Source: Bimuria novae-zelandiae CBS 107.79
Lineage: Eukaryota > Ascomycota > Dothideomycetes > Pleosporales > Didymosphaeriaceae
Reading direction: 5' to 3'
Assembly: GCA_010015655.1 (NCBI GenBank)
Contig: ML976656.1
Coordinates: 1,716,856-1,780,855 of the forward strand
DNA length: 64,000 nucleotides
Shown one piece after another: positions 47,309 through 58,799 of this stretch. Numbering within the stretch: position 1 is the first letter of the stretch; the number at the start of each line of letters is the position of its first letter. The notes under the pieces are model-generated. The model was not told where the DNA came from. It saw only the letters and a list, made by a program, of their open reading frames with translations, and ran no database searches. Both the position numbers and the translations under genes were made by a program.

Positions 47309-48316
47309 CGAACATTGGGGCTGGACTACAAAAGCAACAACAAGATGGACCGTAAGATGCATATTAATTAAGACCATCAATTAGACGTGAAAGATAGGGA
47401 TCACCGATTAAATTAGATTAAGGTGGTAAGAAAACGCTCTCTGATGAGAACCTCAGTACCTATCCTTGCGGGGCGCCGTAAGGCTGACCGCAAGGCGACA
47501 AAACCAAATGCATACACTCCACTCTTCTCACCGCTCCATCACACTTATACTTATCAAGTACTGTCATTGTCCCGCATATCCTATCATTGTACAATTTATC
47601 CTCCGACGTCTGCTATAATTGACGCGACGAGATCCTTGGTTCGCGTGGCCCGCGCTCAACAATCAACAACAACGGTTCTCAACCGAACAATCAGCTGACC
47701 TCGCAGTTCCACATGCTTGCTATGATTAGTGAATCTGTTTCGTACGATCGAGACGCAGCTACTGATGGTTTGATGCATCAAGTGTATCTTTGTCGAACCC
47801 CAAGCTGACCAATACACTGAGTTAATCGACTCGTTAAAGCTCCGAACTTATGTTTCGATGAACATATGAGTTGACCACTAGCTCGCAGCTGGAAACAAGA
47901 CTGCCTTAGCGGTACGACCCACAGTGGAGCTCTGCTCTAAACGCGTTCATCAGCAATCCAACACGGCGCAGTTCGCATCCCAAAACTTCGGTTGAGAAGG
48001 GGAACTAGAAACAAGGTTCACAGTTGACCTGGAATGACAGGAAGACGCCATTTGTTATGATACATGCTTATTGGCATGGTTGGACCGCTCTCCAACCATT
48101 TTTTGTGTTTGCACGCCCGCGCAGGCTTCAATACCCAGCTCACCAGCATCAATCATGATTCTGGACTGCAAGAATTAAAAATATATGAGCATTTCAGATT
48201 CAGCCTTAGGATAGCATATGTGCTAGGGTTTCCCTCGTTCATGAGTTGTTCTGGGACAGGATCCCAATCATGCCGTCACAGTACTCGTAGACTGCGCAAT
48301 ACCACGCCCAAGCACC
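47309..48316. other. Intergenic region between the PAQR pseudogene and the C2 gene
   Basis: About 1 kb without a recognised gene. It should contain the 3' untranslated region of the minus-strand C2 gene. Short open frames here have no recognisable similarity. Confidence 0.5.
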
Positions 48317-49919
48317 TTACTTGGCCAACTGCAGTCCCTTCAACGACACGCTGACCCTGACAGTTGCGCCATTGCCCACGTCGTAATCGCCCGCGACACC
48401 TGCATCCTGCCCATTCAGGACATCCTCAAATGGAATCTCGACAGCGCCTGTCTCGCTCTCCTTGTTCAGCAGTGAGATCTTGAAGCTCGCAGCGCTGTTG
48501 ATCATACCCATCGTGATCGGTATCCTAAAAGCCTGGTCGAAGGACGGGTTGAAGATATCTGTGCCAGGCGAGTATGTCTTGATCGCAGTGCGGAACTCCT
48601 TCGCACCCCACTTCACCTTGACGCTAGGGCTGAGTTCATCACGGTTACCCTGTAGACCTCCGGCGCTGGCAACGAGCACTGTAGCTAAGCCCGAGAGCTG
48701 TCCTTCACCTTGGCTCTCCGATGCGGTGAGAGCTGCGGGCTCGCTGACGAGGTGGAAGAATTTGGCATGAACCGTTACGTGCGCGCCGGTCTTCTCACCC
48801 TTGTGGCTCAAGGCGATTTCCTTACTTCCGCCGTCGAGCAAGATGTCCTTGATGGAGATGGATCCAAATCCTATGTCGTCATCGGCATCAAGGTCATCGT
48901 CCTGAACATCGAGCGTGATATCCTGATCGAAGTCTGCCACGAGGAAGTCGTGCGTCTCGTTCCACTCGGGGTCGTGGTCGTTCTTCTTTGTAGACGTCCG
49001 CCACTCTTCTTCTGCGCCGACGTTCACCTTGCAATAGCAGTCAGGCACGTCCTTGACAATCTTTTGCAAGAGTCGCTTTGCGCCCTTCTTCTTTGGGCCC
49101 GCGATGCCGATTGCTCGCTCGATGGTCAACCGCACAACGCCAAGGTGTGGCTGATATGTCTTGAACCAGTCACTGGAGTTGTCAAGCTTGACGAGGAAGC
49201 GGTTCGGTAGGACGGCCATTCCACCGACGACCCCTAGGATGGTCTTGCGGATAGTGCCTGAAACGACTCCCAGGTCAGCGATATTTGCCGCATCGGTGAA
49301 GTCAAGATCAATCTTTGGAGGGTTGATGAATGCAACCTGTGCAGCGCCGATCTGTTTGACTGGTTAGCCTGCACACACATACATGCGTCTCGGCTGCGTT
49401 CACTTACACAAGGAATGACATTTGTCAAAGGAGCTAGCAGAACAGAGAGTCTGCCTTTGACATGCACACGTTCGATACCCTATGCTCAAGTTAGCGATGT
49501 CGGGAAGGCTTAAATTTCCTCACGTACAATTTTCGGTACCATGCTGCCGTCTAACTCAATGTCACTCTTGCTCTCCCATATTACATCCATCTCCAGTTGG
49601 ATGCCCCCAGACGAAGTCTTGTGTGTGTCGACTTCGGAAAAACGCATAGGCACATTGCCCAAATCGATCTTGACGAATCGCAGGTTTGCCAGGGGACCGG
49701 GGAGCGTTGACGCTAGAATGGGCTCGACGATGTTCTTGGCCATATTGCAGCCCGCGACGTTGATATTGGGCCACAGCTGAGCGACGAGGTCGTTGAGGAA
49801 GCCTTTCAGCATTGTCAGCCGCTAATCGTGAGCTTGCATCGATCATACTTGTTCTTACCTGCTGGTTCAGTGCCGCCAGACGCGGTCAGCATATCGGCAA
49901 GAGGTCCCATATTGTTCAT
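48317..49919 (-). CDS. SMP-C2-C2 protein (tricalbin/extended-synaptotagmin-like)
   Basis: Four exons (49859-49919, 49528-49802, 49408-49479, 48317-49351) are joined over introns of 56, 48 and 56 bp with GT-AG ends. They give 480 residues in one frame. The start MNNMGPLADMLTASGG is the first ATG that splices in frame. Residues about 20-190 look like an SMP lipid-binding domain (LNDLVAQLWPNINVAGCNM, FVKIDLGNVPMRF, FINPPKIDLDFTDAANIADL). A first C2 domain starts near 207 (GVVRLTIERAIGIAG) with KNDHDPEWNETHDF and an acidic DDDLDADDDIG loop that should bind calcium. A second C2 domain lies near 355-475. Family members move lipids at membrane contact sites. No N-terminal membrane helix is visible, unlike yeast tricalbins, so attachment may be through C2 domains only. 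Intact and free of RIP. Confidence 0.88.
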
Positions 49920-50784
49920 GGTGTCAGAATCTAGGGTGTTGGCTTGAGTATTTAGAGTGTTGGTGGAGAAGCAGAGTCCTATGATGTGGTAGCTGCGCCT
50001 TTATCATTATGTCAGACCTTTCAATCCACGGTGGGGGATTTGTCTGGAAAACACTAACCAATCTCAAACAGGTTGATGGTTGTGGTGGTGGAAAGAGAGC
50101 TGAATCGTGGTATCAATCTGATTCCAAGCAAGGGTTCTTATGCTACCGCCGCGTATGAATGCGAGTGGCTAATGAATTGAATATAAACCTGAACCGTGGG
50201 CGCTTAGGATATCGATCATAGGGTTGAGGAGTGAGCTTGGAACACGAGGCGAGCTTCGCAAACAAGAGAGAACGCGTTGTTTGCATCCATGACGTTCGAG
50301 GCTTCCCGTAACGTCACCGCATGGGGTGTCAAACAGGGTCTAGCGGGGTTCAGCGGGGCCTTTGGCCACTGAGACGTGCTCCTGCAGCCAAGATTGCCGC
50401 TAATGCACAGCTCGTTCGTACTCGCTTAATTACATGCCCTTGGCGTGAGGACAATTGTTTCAAGAACTCCCTCTTCAATCTGGGATCCGCTTCACGAGCG
50501 GTGTGTTGTCGTCACAGATTGGAACGAGTCGGTAATATAACAGTGCATCGATGATGGTTCTCATGAGTTTCTTGTGGCCCTGCACTGTACTTCAATCGAC
50601 CAGTTGCGCCACGAACTGGGGTCGACATCACGCCAGGCACGTCAGTCGCGGGGAGGGGCAGCGCCTTTTCCTATTGGCCATGTGCATCTCAAGGTGCGCT
50701 CCTAAGCCTCTGCCCAGTTGAAAATGCCCCCGCAATATTCCAGATCAGAAGGTCGGGTAACGTTCAACTCTTCGTTCCCTTCTA
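49920..50784. other. Intergenic region between the C2 gene and the F-box-like gene
   Basis: The part near 49920-50200 should hold the promoter and 5' untranslated region of the minus-strand C2 gene, and may include an untranslated intron. The part near 50784 is downstream of the F-box-like gene. No other gene is supported. Confidence 0.5.
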
Positions 50785-51510
50785 TTAACCCGTGGAATTG
50801 TGGTAATACTCCTTGGAGACGAGCCAAAATGCAGGCTCCTTTCGTTGCGTAAACCAGCCGAATCTTTCTTCCATTTCTGTCTCGTCCACTTCCTCTAACC
50901 ATTCCCGGTTTGCGTTCATGATATTGCCGAGCAACTCAGGGTCCTGCACGCCAATGATGAGTTGTTTCAGATCATCTCGCTCGATGCCCATTCTCTTCAA
51001 CATCAAGGTCGCATTGCCATCCTTGATAATTTTCTTAAGCATCCAATCTGGAGGGCCATCGGCGAACAGAACGAAACGCTTTATCCAGGGGAGATACATG
51101 TTTATGGCAGATGCCTCAACCACATAGGTTGAAGAGGTTTCGTCGTAGATATCGTCTGCCCAGGAGAACAATTTGATTGGAGCAGCGCTAAACCATGTGT
51201 TCTCTCCATAGAACACGGCAGCGGCTTCGTCGTGGATTTGCTTATTCGTCCTCAGGATGGCATGGTACGGTGTTGTTCCAGCTTCGTATCGGTACGCTCT
51301 CCGCAGGTGGACCACGAGTGGATGGGTGTCAAGAAGCAGTTCGCGGTAAACCATGTCTCGTATTTCTCGCGGGAGCTCCAGGAAAGGCAATTGGCCAGGA
51401 TTAAAAGGCTCTGCACTGTTTTGGATAGGAGCGTAGGCTTGAGTAGATCGAGACCTGGAGAGCCACCGGCGCATTTTGTGGACAAATTTGGGCGCATTCC
51501 TGGCTTCCAT
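50785..51510 (-). CDS. F-box/2EXR-like fungal protein of unknown function
   Basis: A single-exon frame of 241 codons from ATG at 51510 to the stop at 50785. After a basic N-terminus (MRRWLSRSRSTQ) it has PFLELPREIRDMVYRELL near residue 42, the F-box-like or 2EXR signature very common in Pezizomycotina. ILRTNKQIHDEAAAVFYGEN follows near 85, a companion motif of the same group. The rest is acidic and rich in Trp and aromatic residues (EMEERFGWFTQRKEPAFW). Such proteins may be substrate adaptors of ubiquitin ligases, but most are untested. The gene is divergent from the permease with 395 bp between the start codons. Length is typical and no lesion is seen. Confidence 0.82.
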   Translation of the reverse strand: MEARNAPKFVHKMRRWLSRSRSTQAYAPIQNSAEPFNPGQLPFLELPREIRDMVYRELLLDTHPLVVHLRRAYRYEAGTTPYHAILRTNKQIHDEAAAVFYGENTWFSAAPIKLFSWADDIYDETSSTYVVEASAINMYLPWIKRFVLFADGPPDWMLKKIIKDGNATLMLKRMGIERDDLKQLIIGVQDPELLGNIMNANREWLEEVDETEMEERFGWFTQRKEPAFWLVSKEYYHNSTG

Positions 51511-51905
51511 GGCGTGTTGCTGACGATCTCCCTACGCGATGATGGTGGCTTTGAACGGGCAAGAATAGTTTACATGCAAGCTGTTAGCCTAGTTTCTTAG
51601 GGAGATGAGACGATTCTGCAGGCGTGAGGTCTATTGCAGACGTATAATCCGTCGTTGGGAAGCGTGAGAGGCGTGGCTGTCAGCTTCGAAGTTCAGGTGG
51701 AATCCTTCCGCTGTTTAGCCGGCCAATCACACACATTCATCACATGCTGATAGCGTGCTATCACATCATCGCTTAGCATCTCCCATTTCCCACCAAAAAC
51801 ACGAATCGTGGAAGACCGTCAAGAACAAAAATCATTTAAGAAAGACCACTGTTATAATGCACTTCGCTCAGCCTCTTGCGACGTCCTCCGCCATCGACAC
51901 TCGCC
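51511..51905. promoter_or_regulatory. Shared divergent promoter with palindromic GATA pair
   Basis: 395 bp separate the start codons of the F-box-like gene (minus) and the amino-acid permease (plus). TGATAGC-GT-GCTATCA at 51748-51763 is a perfect inverted repeat that holds two HGATAR sites on opposite strands, about 145 bp before the permease ATG. GATA factors of the AreA/NIT2 type bind such paired sites and switch on nitrogen-source uptake genes. A CCAAT sequence lies at 51723-51727. The functional link is an inference. Confidence 0.6.
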
Positions 51906-53516
51906 ATGGCACACCACGAACACCCCAAGACCCTCCCTGAGCAGGCATTGCCAGCTAGTGACTATGATGAAGACTTTCAGCGCATCGACCCCGAGTCCGG
52001 TGTGAAGCGAGGCCTCAAGACTCGACATCTCAGCATGATGGCTTTAGCTGGCATCATCGGACCGGGCCTACTTGTTGGATCGGGCGGCGCGTTGGCCAAC
52101 GGAGGACCCGCCTCCTTGATCATCGGTTTTGGAATTATCGGCTTCATTGCATTCTCCATCATGCAGTCTCTAGGAGAGCTCTCCACCTTGTATCCTACTG
52201 GAGGTGCCTTCACCAAGCTATCCGACCGTTTCGTCGATAAGGCCTTCGGCGTGGCGGTGGGATGGAACTACTGGCTCATCTGGGGATGCGTCCTCGCAAA
52301 CGAATACAATGTCGTATCCTCGATCCTCGTATTTTGGTCCGATATGGTACCTCTCTGGGGTTACTTCCTGATTTTCTGGTTCTTTTTCCTAGGTTTCCAG
52401 ATGCTTGGTGTGGAGAGCTTTGGTGAAGCTGAGTTCTGGCTCGCGTTGATCAAGCTTGGGGGGCTCTGCGCCTACTTCATATTTGCCATCGTATATGCCA
52501 GTGGGGGACTGATCGGCCAGAAAGAGACGCTGGGTTTTAGATACTGGCACGATCCGGGAGCATTTGTATCTTGTTTCCGCGGCGTGGCTAGCGTTTTCGT
52601 CTTCTGCTCCACGTTCTATGCGGGAGTTGAAAGTGTCGCAGTGGCGGCGACCGAAACGAAGAACCCTGGTGTTGCTGTCCCGTTGGCGATTCGGCAGGTT
52701 TTCTGGCGCATCATCTTCATCTACATGGGCTCCGCATTCTTCTTCGGTCTCACATGTCCCGCCAACGCCGAAGGACTGGTCAACGGAGCCAGCCGCGCTC
52801 TTAAGAGCCCGATGACAATCGCAATCCAGAACGCCGGCTGGGAAGGAGGAGTACACCTAATTAACGCCTTCATATTCATCACTGTGCTTTCCGCGGCGAA
52901 CAGCTCCATCTACATCGGTTCCCGTACGCTTCTGTTCATGGCGCAGGATGGAAAAGCTCCACGTGTTCTTGGATACACCAACAGCCGTGGCGTACCCGTC
53001 TATGCTATAATTCTCACGAACCTCTTCGGCGCCTTGAGTTTGATGAATATCTCCACAGGCGGTGGAGAAGCGTACTCATACATTGTCAATTTGTCCGGGG
53101 TGTCTACATTCTTGGTTTGGGGTGCTATCTCTTTCACGCACATTCGTTTCCGCCAGGCCTGGTCTGCCCAAGGTCGCTATCCAGAGGAGCTGCAATTCAA
53201 GTCGTTGTGGTACCCTTGGAACGCGTATTTCGGGCTCTTCGCAAACATCTTCCTGGCATTGGTGCAAGGGTGGACCACACTCAGCCCATTCGATGCTGGG
53301 ACATTTGTCGATGCCTACATCCTGCTGCCTTTGTTTTTCATAATATGGTTTTGGTATAAGATCTTCTTTAAGACGAGCTTCCACAGGATTGAAGAGATTG
53401 ATTTGGATTCAGGACGAAGAAGGGATTTGGAGACACGCGAGGTCCTCGTCGAGCCAAACGAGGAACTGAGGCACGGCAAAGTGCCCCTGTGGAGGAGACT
53501 GTGGCGGGACTTTTGA
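51906..53516 (+). CDS. Amino-acid permease, fungal YAT family (APC superfamily)
   Basis: An intronless frame of 536 codons from ATG at 51906 (context CGCCATGG). I chose this ATG because the sequence before it has no in-frame ATG and is not family-like. After a hydrophilic N-terminus of about 40 residues comes the family signature VKRGLKTRHLSMMALAGIIG, followed by about 12 membrane helices. The motifs SLGELSTLYPTGGAF, GVAVGWNYWLIWGCVLANEYN, GVESVAVAATETKNP and SAANSSIYIGSRTLLFMAQDGKAP are in the expected order. The C-terminal tail ends KVPLWRRLWRDF. It should import amino acids by proton symport at the plasma membrane; the exact substrate is not clear. The usual cytosolic ends are present and no residue looks lost. 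The paired GATA sites upstream suggest nitrogen control. Confidence 0.93.
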   Translation: MAHHEHPKTLPEQALPASDYDEDFQRIDPESGVKRGLKTRHLSMMALAGIIGPGLLVGSGGALANGGPASLIIGFGIIGFIAFSIMQSLGELSTLYPTGGAFTKLSDRFVDKAFGVAVGWNYWLIWGCVLANEYNVVSSILVFWSDMVPLWGYFLIFWFFFLGFQMLGVESFGEAEFWLALIKLGGLCAYFIFAIVYASGGLIGQKETLGFRYWHDPGAFVSCFRGVASVFVFCSTFYAGVESVAVAATETKNPGVAVPLAIRQVFWRIIFIYMGSAFFFGLTCPANAEGLVNGASRALKSPMTIAIQNAGWEGGVHLINAFIFITVLSAANSSIYIGSRTLLFMAQDGKAPRVLGYTNSRGVPVYAIILTNLFGALSLMNISTGGGEAYSYIVNLSGVSTFLVWGAISFTHIRFRQAWSAQGRYPEELQFKSLWYPWNAYFGLFANIFLALVQGWTTLSPFDAGTFVDAYILLPLFFIIWFWYKIFFKTSFHRIEEIDLDSGRRRDLETREVLVEPNEELRHGKVPLWRRLWRDF

Positions 53517-54689
53517 GTGACATCCTAGTCTATGAGTGAGCGTCATTGTCCGTAACGTTGGCTGTGCTAGTAGATTAGCGAACGGAGTGTAACTCAATCT
53601 TACTACATTTGAGCCTGCCCAGATGCCCCGGCGTTTCCATGCGGATCCCAGGAAGTACCCGCAGTTCCGGTTCGTACATCCGTTTCATTCGCACGCATCG
53701 CAGTCGTCCGATCACCAAAACATGCAGCCAATCATGTTCTTTCGAAGTCATTCACCGTATGAGACCCACAAGCACTTTCCCTTTTCGGGTTAATTCTGTC
53801 CATCTATCACAGTCGCATAGCGGAATGACACCGCTACCTCCTCGGTACCTTCTACGCGCAAGTTGTCTCGACCAGTCACCGAGGTAGACCTTTAGGCTCT
53901 TTGCCCATAACAATTGCGCTGCCATTTATCTTATGCGGGTCACTTATCGTCCGCGGAACGAAAGTTAGTTAGAAACCTTGGAAGCAAGTCAAAGTAGAAT
54001 ATTAGTATCGACGCGATCACTTGAGCTCAACTTATAGGAGCCTTCCAGCTTGTTCTGTCCAATGGATAGGCGATGGTATCAGCTGAGTACCCTGGGTCGG
54101 AAGAAAGCAGTGCATCACTTCAATTGCCGCACTGTTCAGCAGAAGACGCAAGGGCCGGAAACGCCGATCTTCCGCAGAGCCCTATAGCCTTTGTGTTCCT
54201 TCCAGTCTACCGTCACGCTCCCCGTTACGGGAGGCCTGAACATGGTCCTTCTACAAGGAACCCCTCGATGACGTTGAGCATCACGAGGTCTTCTGGCCCG
54301 AATGTGAGAGCCCTTTAAGCGTCTGTTGACCGTTATCATCGACTTACCCTTCGTCTCCACAGCTTTATCGAACTCACTCCATTAGCGTATATGTGGGCGG
54401 TTCGATTCACACCAAGTCCTGAATCGCGTACTCACTAGAAGGCATTGCCGGAGTAGTCGCCGCAGCTGCGGCTCCCAATTACCCAGTCCAAGAGTTAGTA
54501 GCGCGCCTCGGTATTCTCTACGGTTATGTGGCTACTATTATTTTATGATGCCTTCCCGGCGTACGGCAAGGGTGAATATACCGCACAGCCTTCCATTTGA
54601 GGGGTCGCTCAATTTCCGTTCAAGTACCATAGGTAAATATACGCGCAGCAGATGCTGTTGCGTTATCAACAATAGCCAACTTGCATACT
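53517..54689. other. Intergenic region with a possible coding remnant
   Basis: No supported gene. A plus-strand stretch near 54243-54310 reads WSFYKEPLDDVEHHEVFWPE without stops and looks like part of a protein, but the frame closes on both sides and I recognise no family. Otherwise nothing is seen. Confidence 0.4.
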
Positions 54690-55735
54690 GTCGCCGAGGG
54701 CTTGCATCTTTTGCATCTTGCGTTGGTTATTGCGGGAGTGCTGTCGCTGTTTCTCAGGTTCTACTCGCGGGCGTTTATTATCAGGCGATGGGGGCTCGAT
54801 GATACGCTGGCTGTCGCAACATTGGTATGAGAAGTGCGATACAAGGATTGGCTGAGCTGACTGTCACTAAAGGTTCTCTATGTCGCGCTACAAGCTGCAC
54901 ATTAGCTTCTGCTGAATGCAGGATGTGGGAAGTAAGTATATGTCTATCATGTCGCAATGAGCCTCACAAGTTAATTCAATACTTCAGAGATGGCCCAAAC
55001 AACTGTAGTCCACGAACAAACTTTAGTCTTCCAAAAGTAAAGTGCTCTCCAGTCAAAACAAGACCTTCGCTGACCATTGCAAGATCATGTTAGCTGTTCA
55101 AATGCTTTACGCTTTGATACATTTCACGATCAAGTCGGGATTCCTGGCGTTCTATGTCCAACTATCGCTAGCAGACACTTTCCGTACAATGGAATAGGTG
55201 GGAGCAGCTCTCAATACAGCAGTATTCGTCACGAACGAGTCAGTAACGACTTCGATACATTCTCTTCGAGCCAATTCACTGACCTTCCACAGGCTGCTGA
55301 TCATACTCCGCTGCGAGCCACCAAAGGAAGTCTTTTCGCCAGGATCCGCACGAGAAGCGAAATGCATACCCGCAGCTGTAACTTTCTGGTTTCCTGTCGT
55401 CCTCGCACGTTCCACTCACCCCTCTCTCCTTCTCGATTCCTCTAACCACGACACACTGCAGAACGTCATCGTGGACCGCTATATCCTCATCCTCCCCATC
55501 CCCGTCATCTGGACCCTCCGCATGCCCTCCCGCAGCCGCCTCGCCATCTTCGCCATCTTCTCCTCCGGCTTCACCGCGATCCTCGCATTCGCCTTCTGGG
55601 TCTTCGCCTGGGGCAAAATGCGTGACCGGCAAACCTCGCCCGCGATGGCCATCAACACCATAATCTCCTCCGTCGAGTTTTTCTTCACAATCATGGTACC
55701 GTGTCTGTGCGCGTGCCGAGCCACTTCGTGTGACA
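54690..55735 (+). pseudogene. Fungal rhodopsin-domain membrane protein gene, decayed and truncated
   Basis: Pieces in family order: ALVIAGVLSLFLRFYSRAFI and RRWGLDDTLAVATL (54720-54824; the arginine-rich LRFYxR...GLDD motif marks the first helices), a 48-bp intron (54825-54872), VLYVALQAAH then a stop, KIMLAVQMLYALIHFTIKSG and FLAFYVQLSLADTFRTME (55080-55195), and after a stop and a gap YILILPIPVIWTLRMPSRSR and LAIFAIFSSGFTAILAFAF (55480-55600). This is the pattern of the fungal rhodopsin-like domain found in many Pezizomycotina seven-helix proteins (PTH11-like relatives). Stops and frame changes break it, and pogo copy 3 sequence replaces the C-terminus from about 55740. I infer a dead gene at the repeat border. 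Confidence 0.65.
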
Positions 55736-55749
55736 AGCCACCTAACACT

Positions 55750-56283
55750 ATAATAGCTTGTGCAAGAATAAGGCTAAAATACTAATTATAATTAATTTTA
55801 ATATAAAATTTTTTAGTAAAGTACTATATTAATTTTTAAAATTAATTTACACTATTTATATTTATTAAGAAACTTAACGTTATAGCCCTAACGTATTAAT
55901 TTAGTTAGGGTGGTAGATGCGCCCTCTAAGGCCTCCCTAATATCTAGAGTATTAACACCACATTTCTAACGCTTTCTGCTCTATAGAGATAGCTAAGAAG
56001 CTGTTTTCTTATTCCTTTAGGGTGGCTGTAGAGCTTTTTCTACGTCACGGACAGACTTCTGGGCAGCGCGCTAAGCTGCCTTTTTAGCTCTCTCCTTCTC
56101 CTTTACCTTCTTAGCTGCCTCTCGCGCAGCACGCTTTTCATGCTATATTTTCTTTTTATATAGCTTAGCTACCTTCTTTAGCTTTGCTACCTTTACTTTT
56201 TAAAGCTACTATTACTTATCTTTTTACTTTTTAATAAAATAATAAATATTTACCTTCCTTATCTTTATTAGTAACTAAAGTAT
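55750..56283 (-). mobile_element. Pogo copy 3, fragment
   Basis: It aligns with 9040-9530 of pogo copy 2 in the same orientation (shared blocks AATTTACACTATTTA, TTTCTAACGYTTTCT, AGAGCTTTTTCT, CAGACTTCT and GCGCGCTAAGCTRCC). It encodes on the minus strand the alanine/lysine-rich C-terminal tail of a transposase and is less mutated than copy 2. The terminal repeat is missing on the left, and on the right it stops at the gypsy LTR near 56284. Confidence 0.75.
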
Positions 56284-56460
56284 AAGGGCCTAGGTACTCA
56301 AGGAGCCAAAGGTACTAGAAGAATACATATAAATTTAATAGAGAGTTTAAAGTTAAGCTTTAAGTATTAAACTTATCTATTAAGGGTTTATATAACTAAG
56401 GGTTAAGAATCTAAGGTAATAACTAAGTATAATTTATTATATACCTCTCTTCCCTCTATT
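56284..56460 (-). repeat. Gypsy 3 LTR
   Basis: Reverse-orientation copy of the LTR seen at 36189 and 43477. The border with pogo copy 3 (near TAACTAAAG) is placed to within a few bases. Confidence 0.72.
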
Positions 56461-58528
56461 AGGGGTAAAGAAAAATTTCTACGTTTTATTTTACTATATA
56501 GCTTTGTAATTATTTTATTATGTACTTATAATTCTCTTACTATTATAAACTTTTTACTAGTTTTATTCTTACGTCTCTAATTTTATATTCTTGCTATAAG
56601 TAGTTACTATAGTAGTGTGTTCGCGCTAGTGCGTTTACTTATTATTATATATATAAAATTACTTCTTGCCTAGATTTTAAACCGTACTCTTCTATACTTT
56701 TTTTTTCTTATCTTAACTTTATGCGCTATAACGTCTTACTTTTAGTCTAGTCTTTTTTAACTTTATAATACAATTTCTCTTTTTATTTTCATAAAATAGT
56801 TAGCCCTTTGCGTAATAGTTACGTAATAAGGACTCTTCAGCGTTAAAAACGTGCTATTATTTTTAATAATAAAATAAAGAAAGTCTTATCCCTATTATAA
56901 TTACTTAACTACTAATTTAAAAAGACTAAGCTTTTTAAAAATAAAGCTATTATTTCTAATGCTAGCATAATTTTCTTTAATTAGCTTACTAAAAGGTATA
57001 GTGCTTTTAAAGCTTATAAAATAAGTTCTAAACCTTTTTTTACGCTTTTTTTTACTTCCTCTTACCTTCTAACTTACTATTTTAAAATTTTAACCTCCTT
57101 CCGAGTTCTTTATTACCCTAGGTGTGCGCACTCGCTAACTTAATAAGCTTAGCTTTTAGAGCCTAATCTTACTACGCGTAATAATTAAGCGCTAATATAT
57201 TAACTATATTACTTATAAATTCGTCTATTAGTAGGTACTACCAGGCAAGATAGTGTCCTATAAGAAGTGCTATACTTATAAGCTTACTAGATACGCTAGA
57301 TAAGTATACTTTAGTCTAACTTATTCAAGATAACTTTAAGGTGTATTTTACTAACTTCTTCTCCTACCTAGATTTAGTCTACTCTTAACAAAGTTAGCCG
57401 CGAAGAGTTTGCTAATATTATAGTTATTAGTATAAGTTATCTTATAAATAAGTGTTTAAAAAGTAGCTAGGAGTAAAAAACCTTTTTTACTAATTTTAAC
57501 ACGTTCTATTCTACTTATAAGGTTATTATTATTAATTACCATACCTCCTTTAACAGTAAGACTATTACTACTTTAGGTTTTATTACTTTTTCTTTTAACA
57601 CTATTTAGCTCTTAGAGCGTATTACTATTATAGTTAAAAAGACTTTTAACCTTCTTTAAGTTTATACTACTAATTTTAAAGCATTTTATTAAGAGTATAA
57701 AAACCTTTTTATTAGTTCCTTTTAAATACTAAAGCTATTTTTTAAAGCTAATATTATATATCTCTTTAGTAAGTTCGTGGTAGTAGATAAGGACATTATA
57801 ATAGAAAGTCTCTAAGTAGTAAATAATATCCTCGCGGGAGCTAATATGCTTACTTAAGTCTACTAAGGCTTACGCTAGTAGCTTTAAGCTATTATAATTA
57901 AAAAGTGCTTAAGTAAGGAGGATAATAGCTTCCTTAACCCTAGTAGTATATTAAAGGGCGGAGAAGAAGATCTAAATATTATTAAAAAAGGTTTTACTAT
58001 TTCTTTAGTAACTAAAGATATCTTTTTACCTAGTTCTTTTCTTTTTCTTACTTATTTTACTTCTAAGGCTCCCTTCTTTTATAAGAGTTATCTTTTATTA
58101 TTATAAGAATTATTTAATTCTCTTATTTTTCTTAGTAGTTTTAAAAGTTTTTTAAGTTACTTTTTTAAGATTCCTTCTTAACTTTTTTCTTTAATACTTA
58201 ATTTTATCTCTTAATGATGTTATTCCTGTCGTTATTTTAAATACCTTTATCTACTTAGGTTCTTTAACTTAGTAAAACGGGCATCGTAGGGCCTCCATTA
58301 GGCCTTAATAAAAGCTAATTTAAGGGATATTGCGATAGAACCCTATTAAAACTTTTCTATTATAATTTTAATATAGTTTTGTAAACTTCTCTTCATAGTC
58401 TAACGCAATAGCTTAGTTAAGATTTTTAAAAAAAAAATTTAAGTTTTTTAGACGAAGTTTTTTTTACTGTACTAGGTATTTTACTTTCTTACCTTTACAG
58501 AACTAGCGTTTTTTATATATATTAATAT
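56284..58528 (-). mobile_element. Gypsy 2 family, reversed partial copy (gypsy 3)
   Basis: The first ~180 bases (56284-56460) are an LTR that matches the gypsy 2 LTRs in reverse (AGGGTTTATATAACTAAGGGTT region). The rest matches gypsy 2 positions 43470 down to about 41380 in reverse, including the extra 3' region and the chromodomain end (AGAACTAGCGTTTTTTATAT at 58499 on). It is interrupted at 58529 by copia 5; the remainder, if present, lies beyond the window. Confidence 0.78.
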
Positions 58529-58790
58529 GTCTGATTACATAGCCCTTTGCACACGCAAAGGTAGCTGGCGCAACCCTACACAAAGAAACTCTGTCAGCAA
58601 TCCGGTTCATCCGCACGATTCTGGGCGGGACAAAGGGCGACTCTCCTTACTTAATAAAAATTGATTAGCGTCTTATCGCAAGACGTAAAGATAAAAGAGC
58701 CTTATATTCTTATATAAACAAAACACACGAAGAATTAATTATTATTTTATCTTATTAAAAAACTCTTTAATTTAATAATTAAGAGTTTTA
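58529..58790 (+). repeat. Copia 5 5' LTR and leader (limits approximate)
   Basis: Starts TGTCTGATTACATAGCC. It contains CTTTGCACACGCAAAGG, an inverted repeat with CTTTGC and GCAAAG arms, and a GC-rich core to about 58650. The right end cannot be fixed because no 3' LTR is present. Confidence 0.55.
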
Positions 58791-58799
58791 CTACCTCTA

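Noticed and set aside
48710..49210. Plus-strand 166-codon frame opposite the C2 gene
   Set aside because: It is antisense to the two C2 domains; a 4-exon minus-strand model explains the region fully.
52389..53384. Open frames on other strands and frames inside the permease gene
   Set aside because: They overlap an intact 536-residue permease with all family motifs and show no family similarity of their own.
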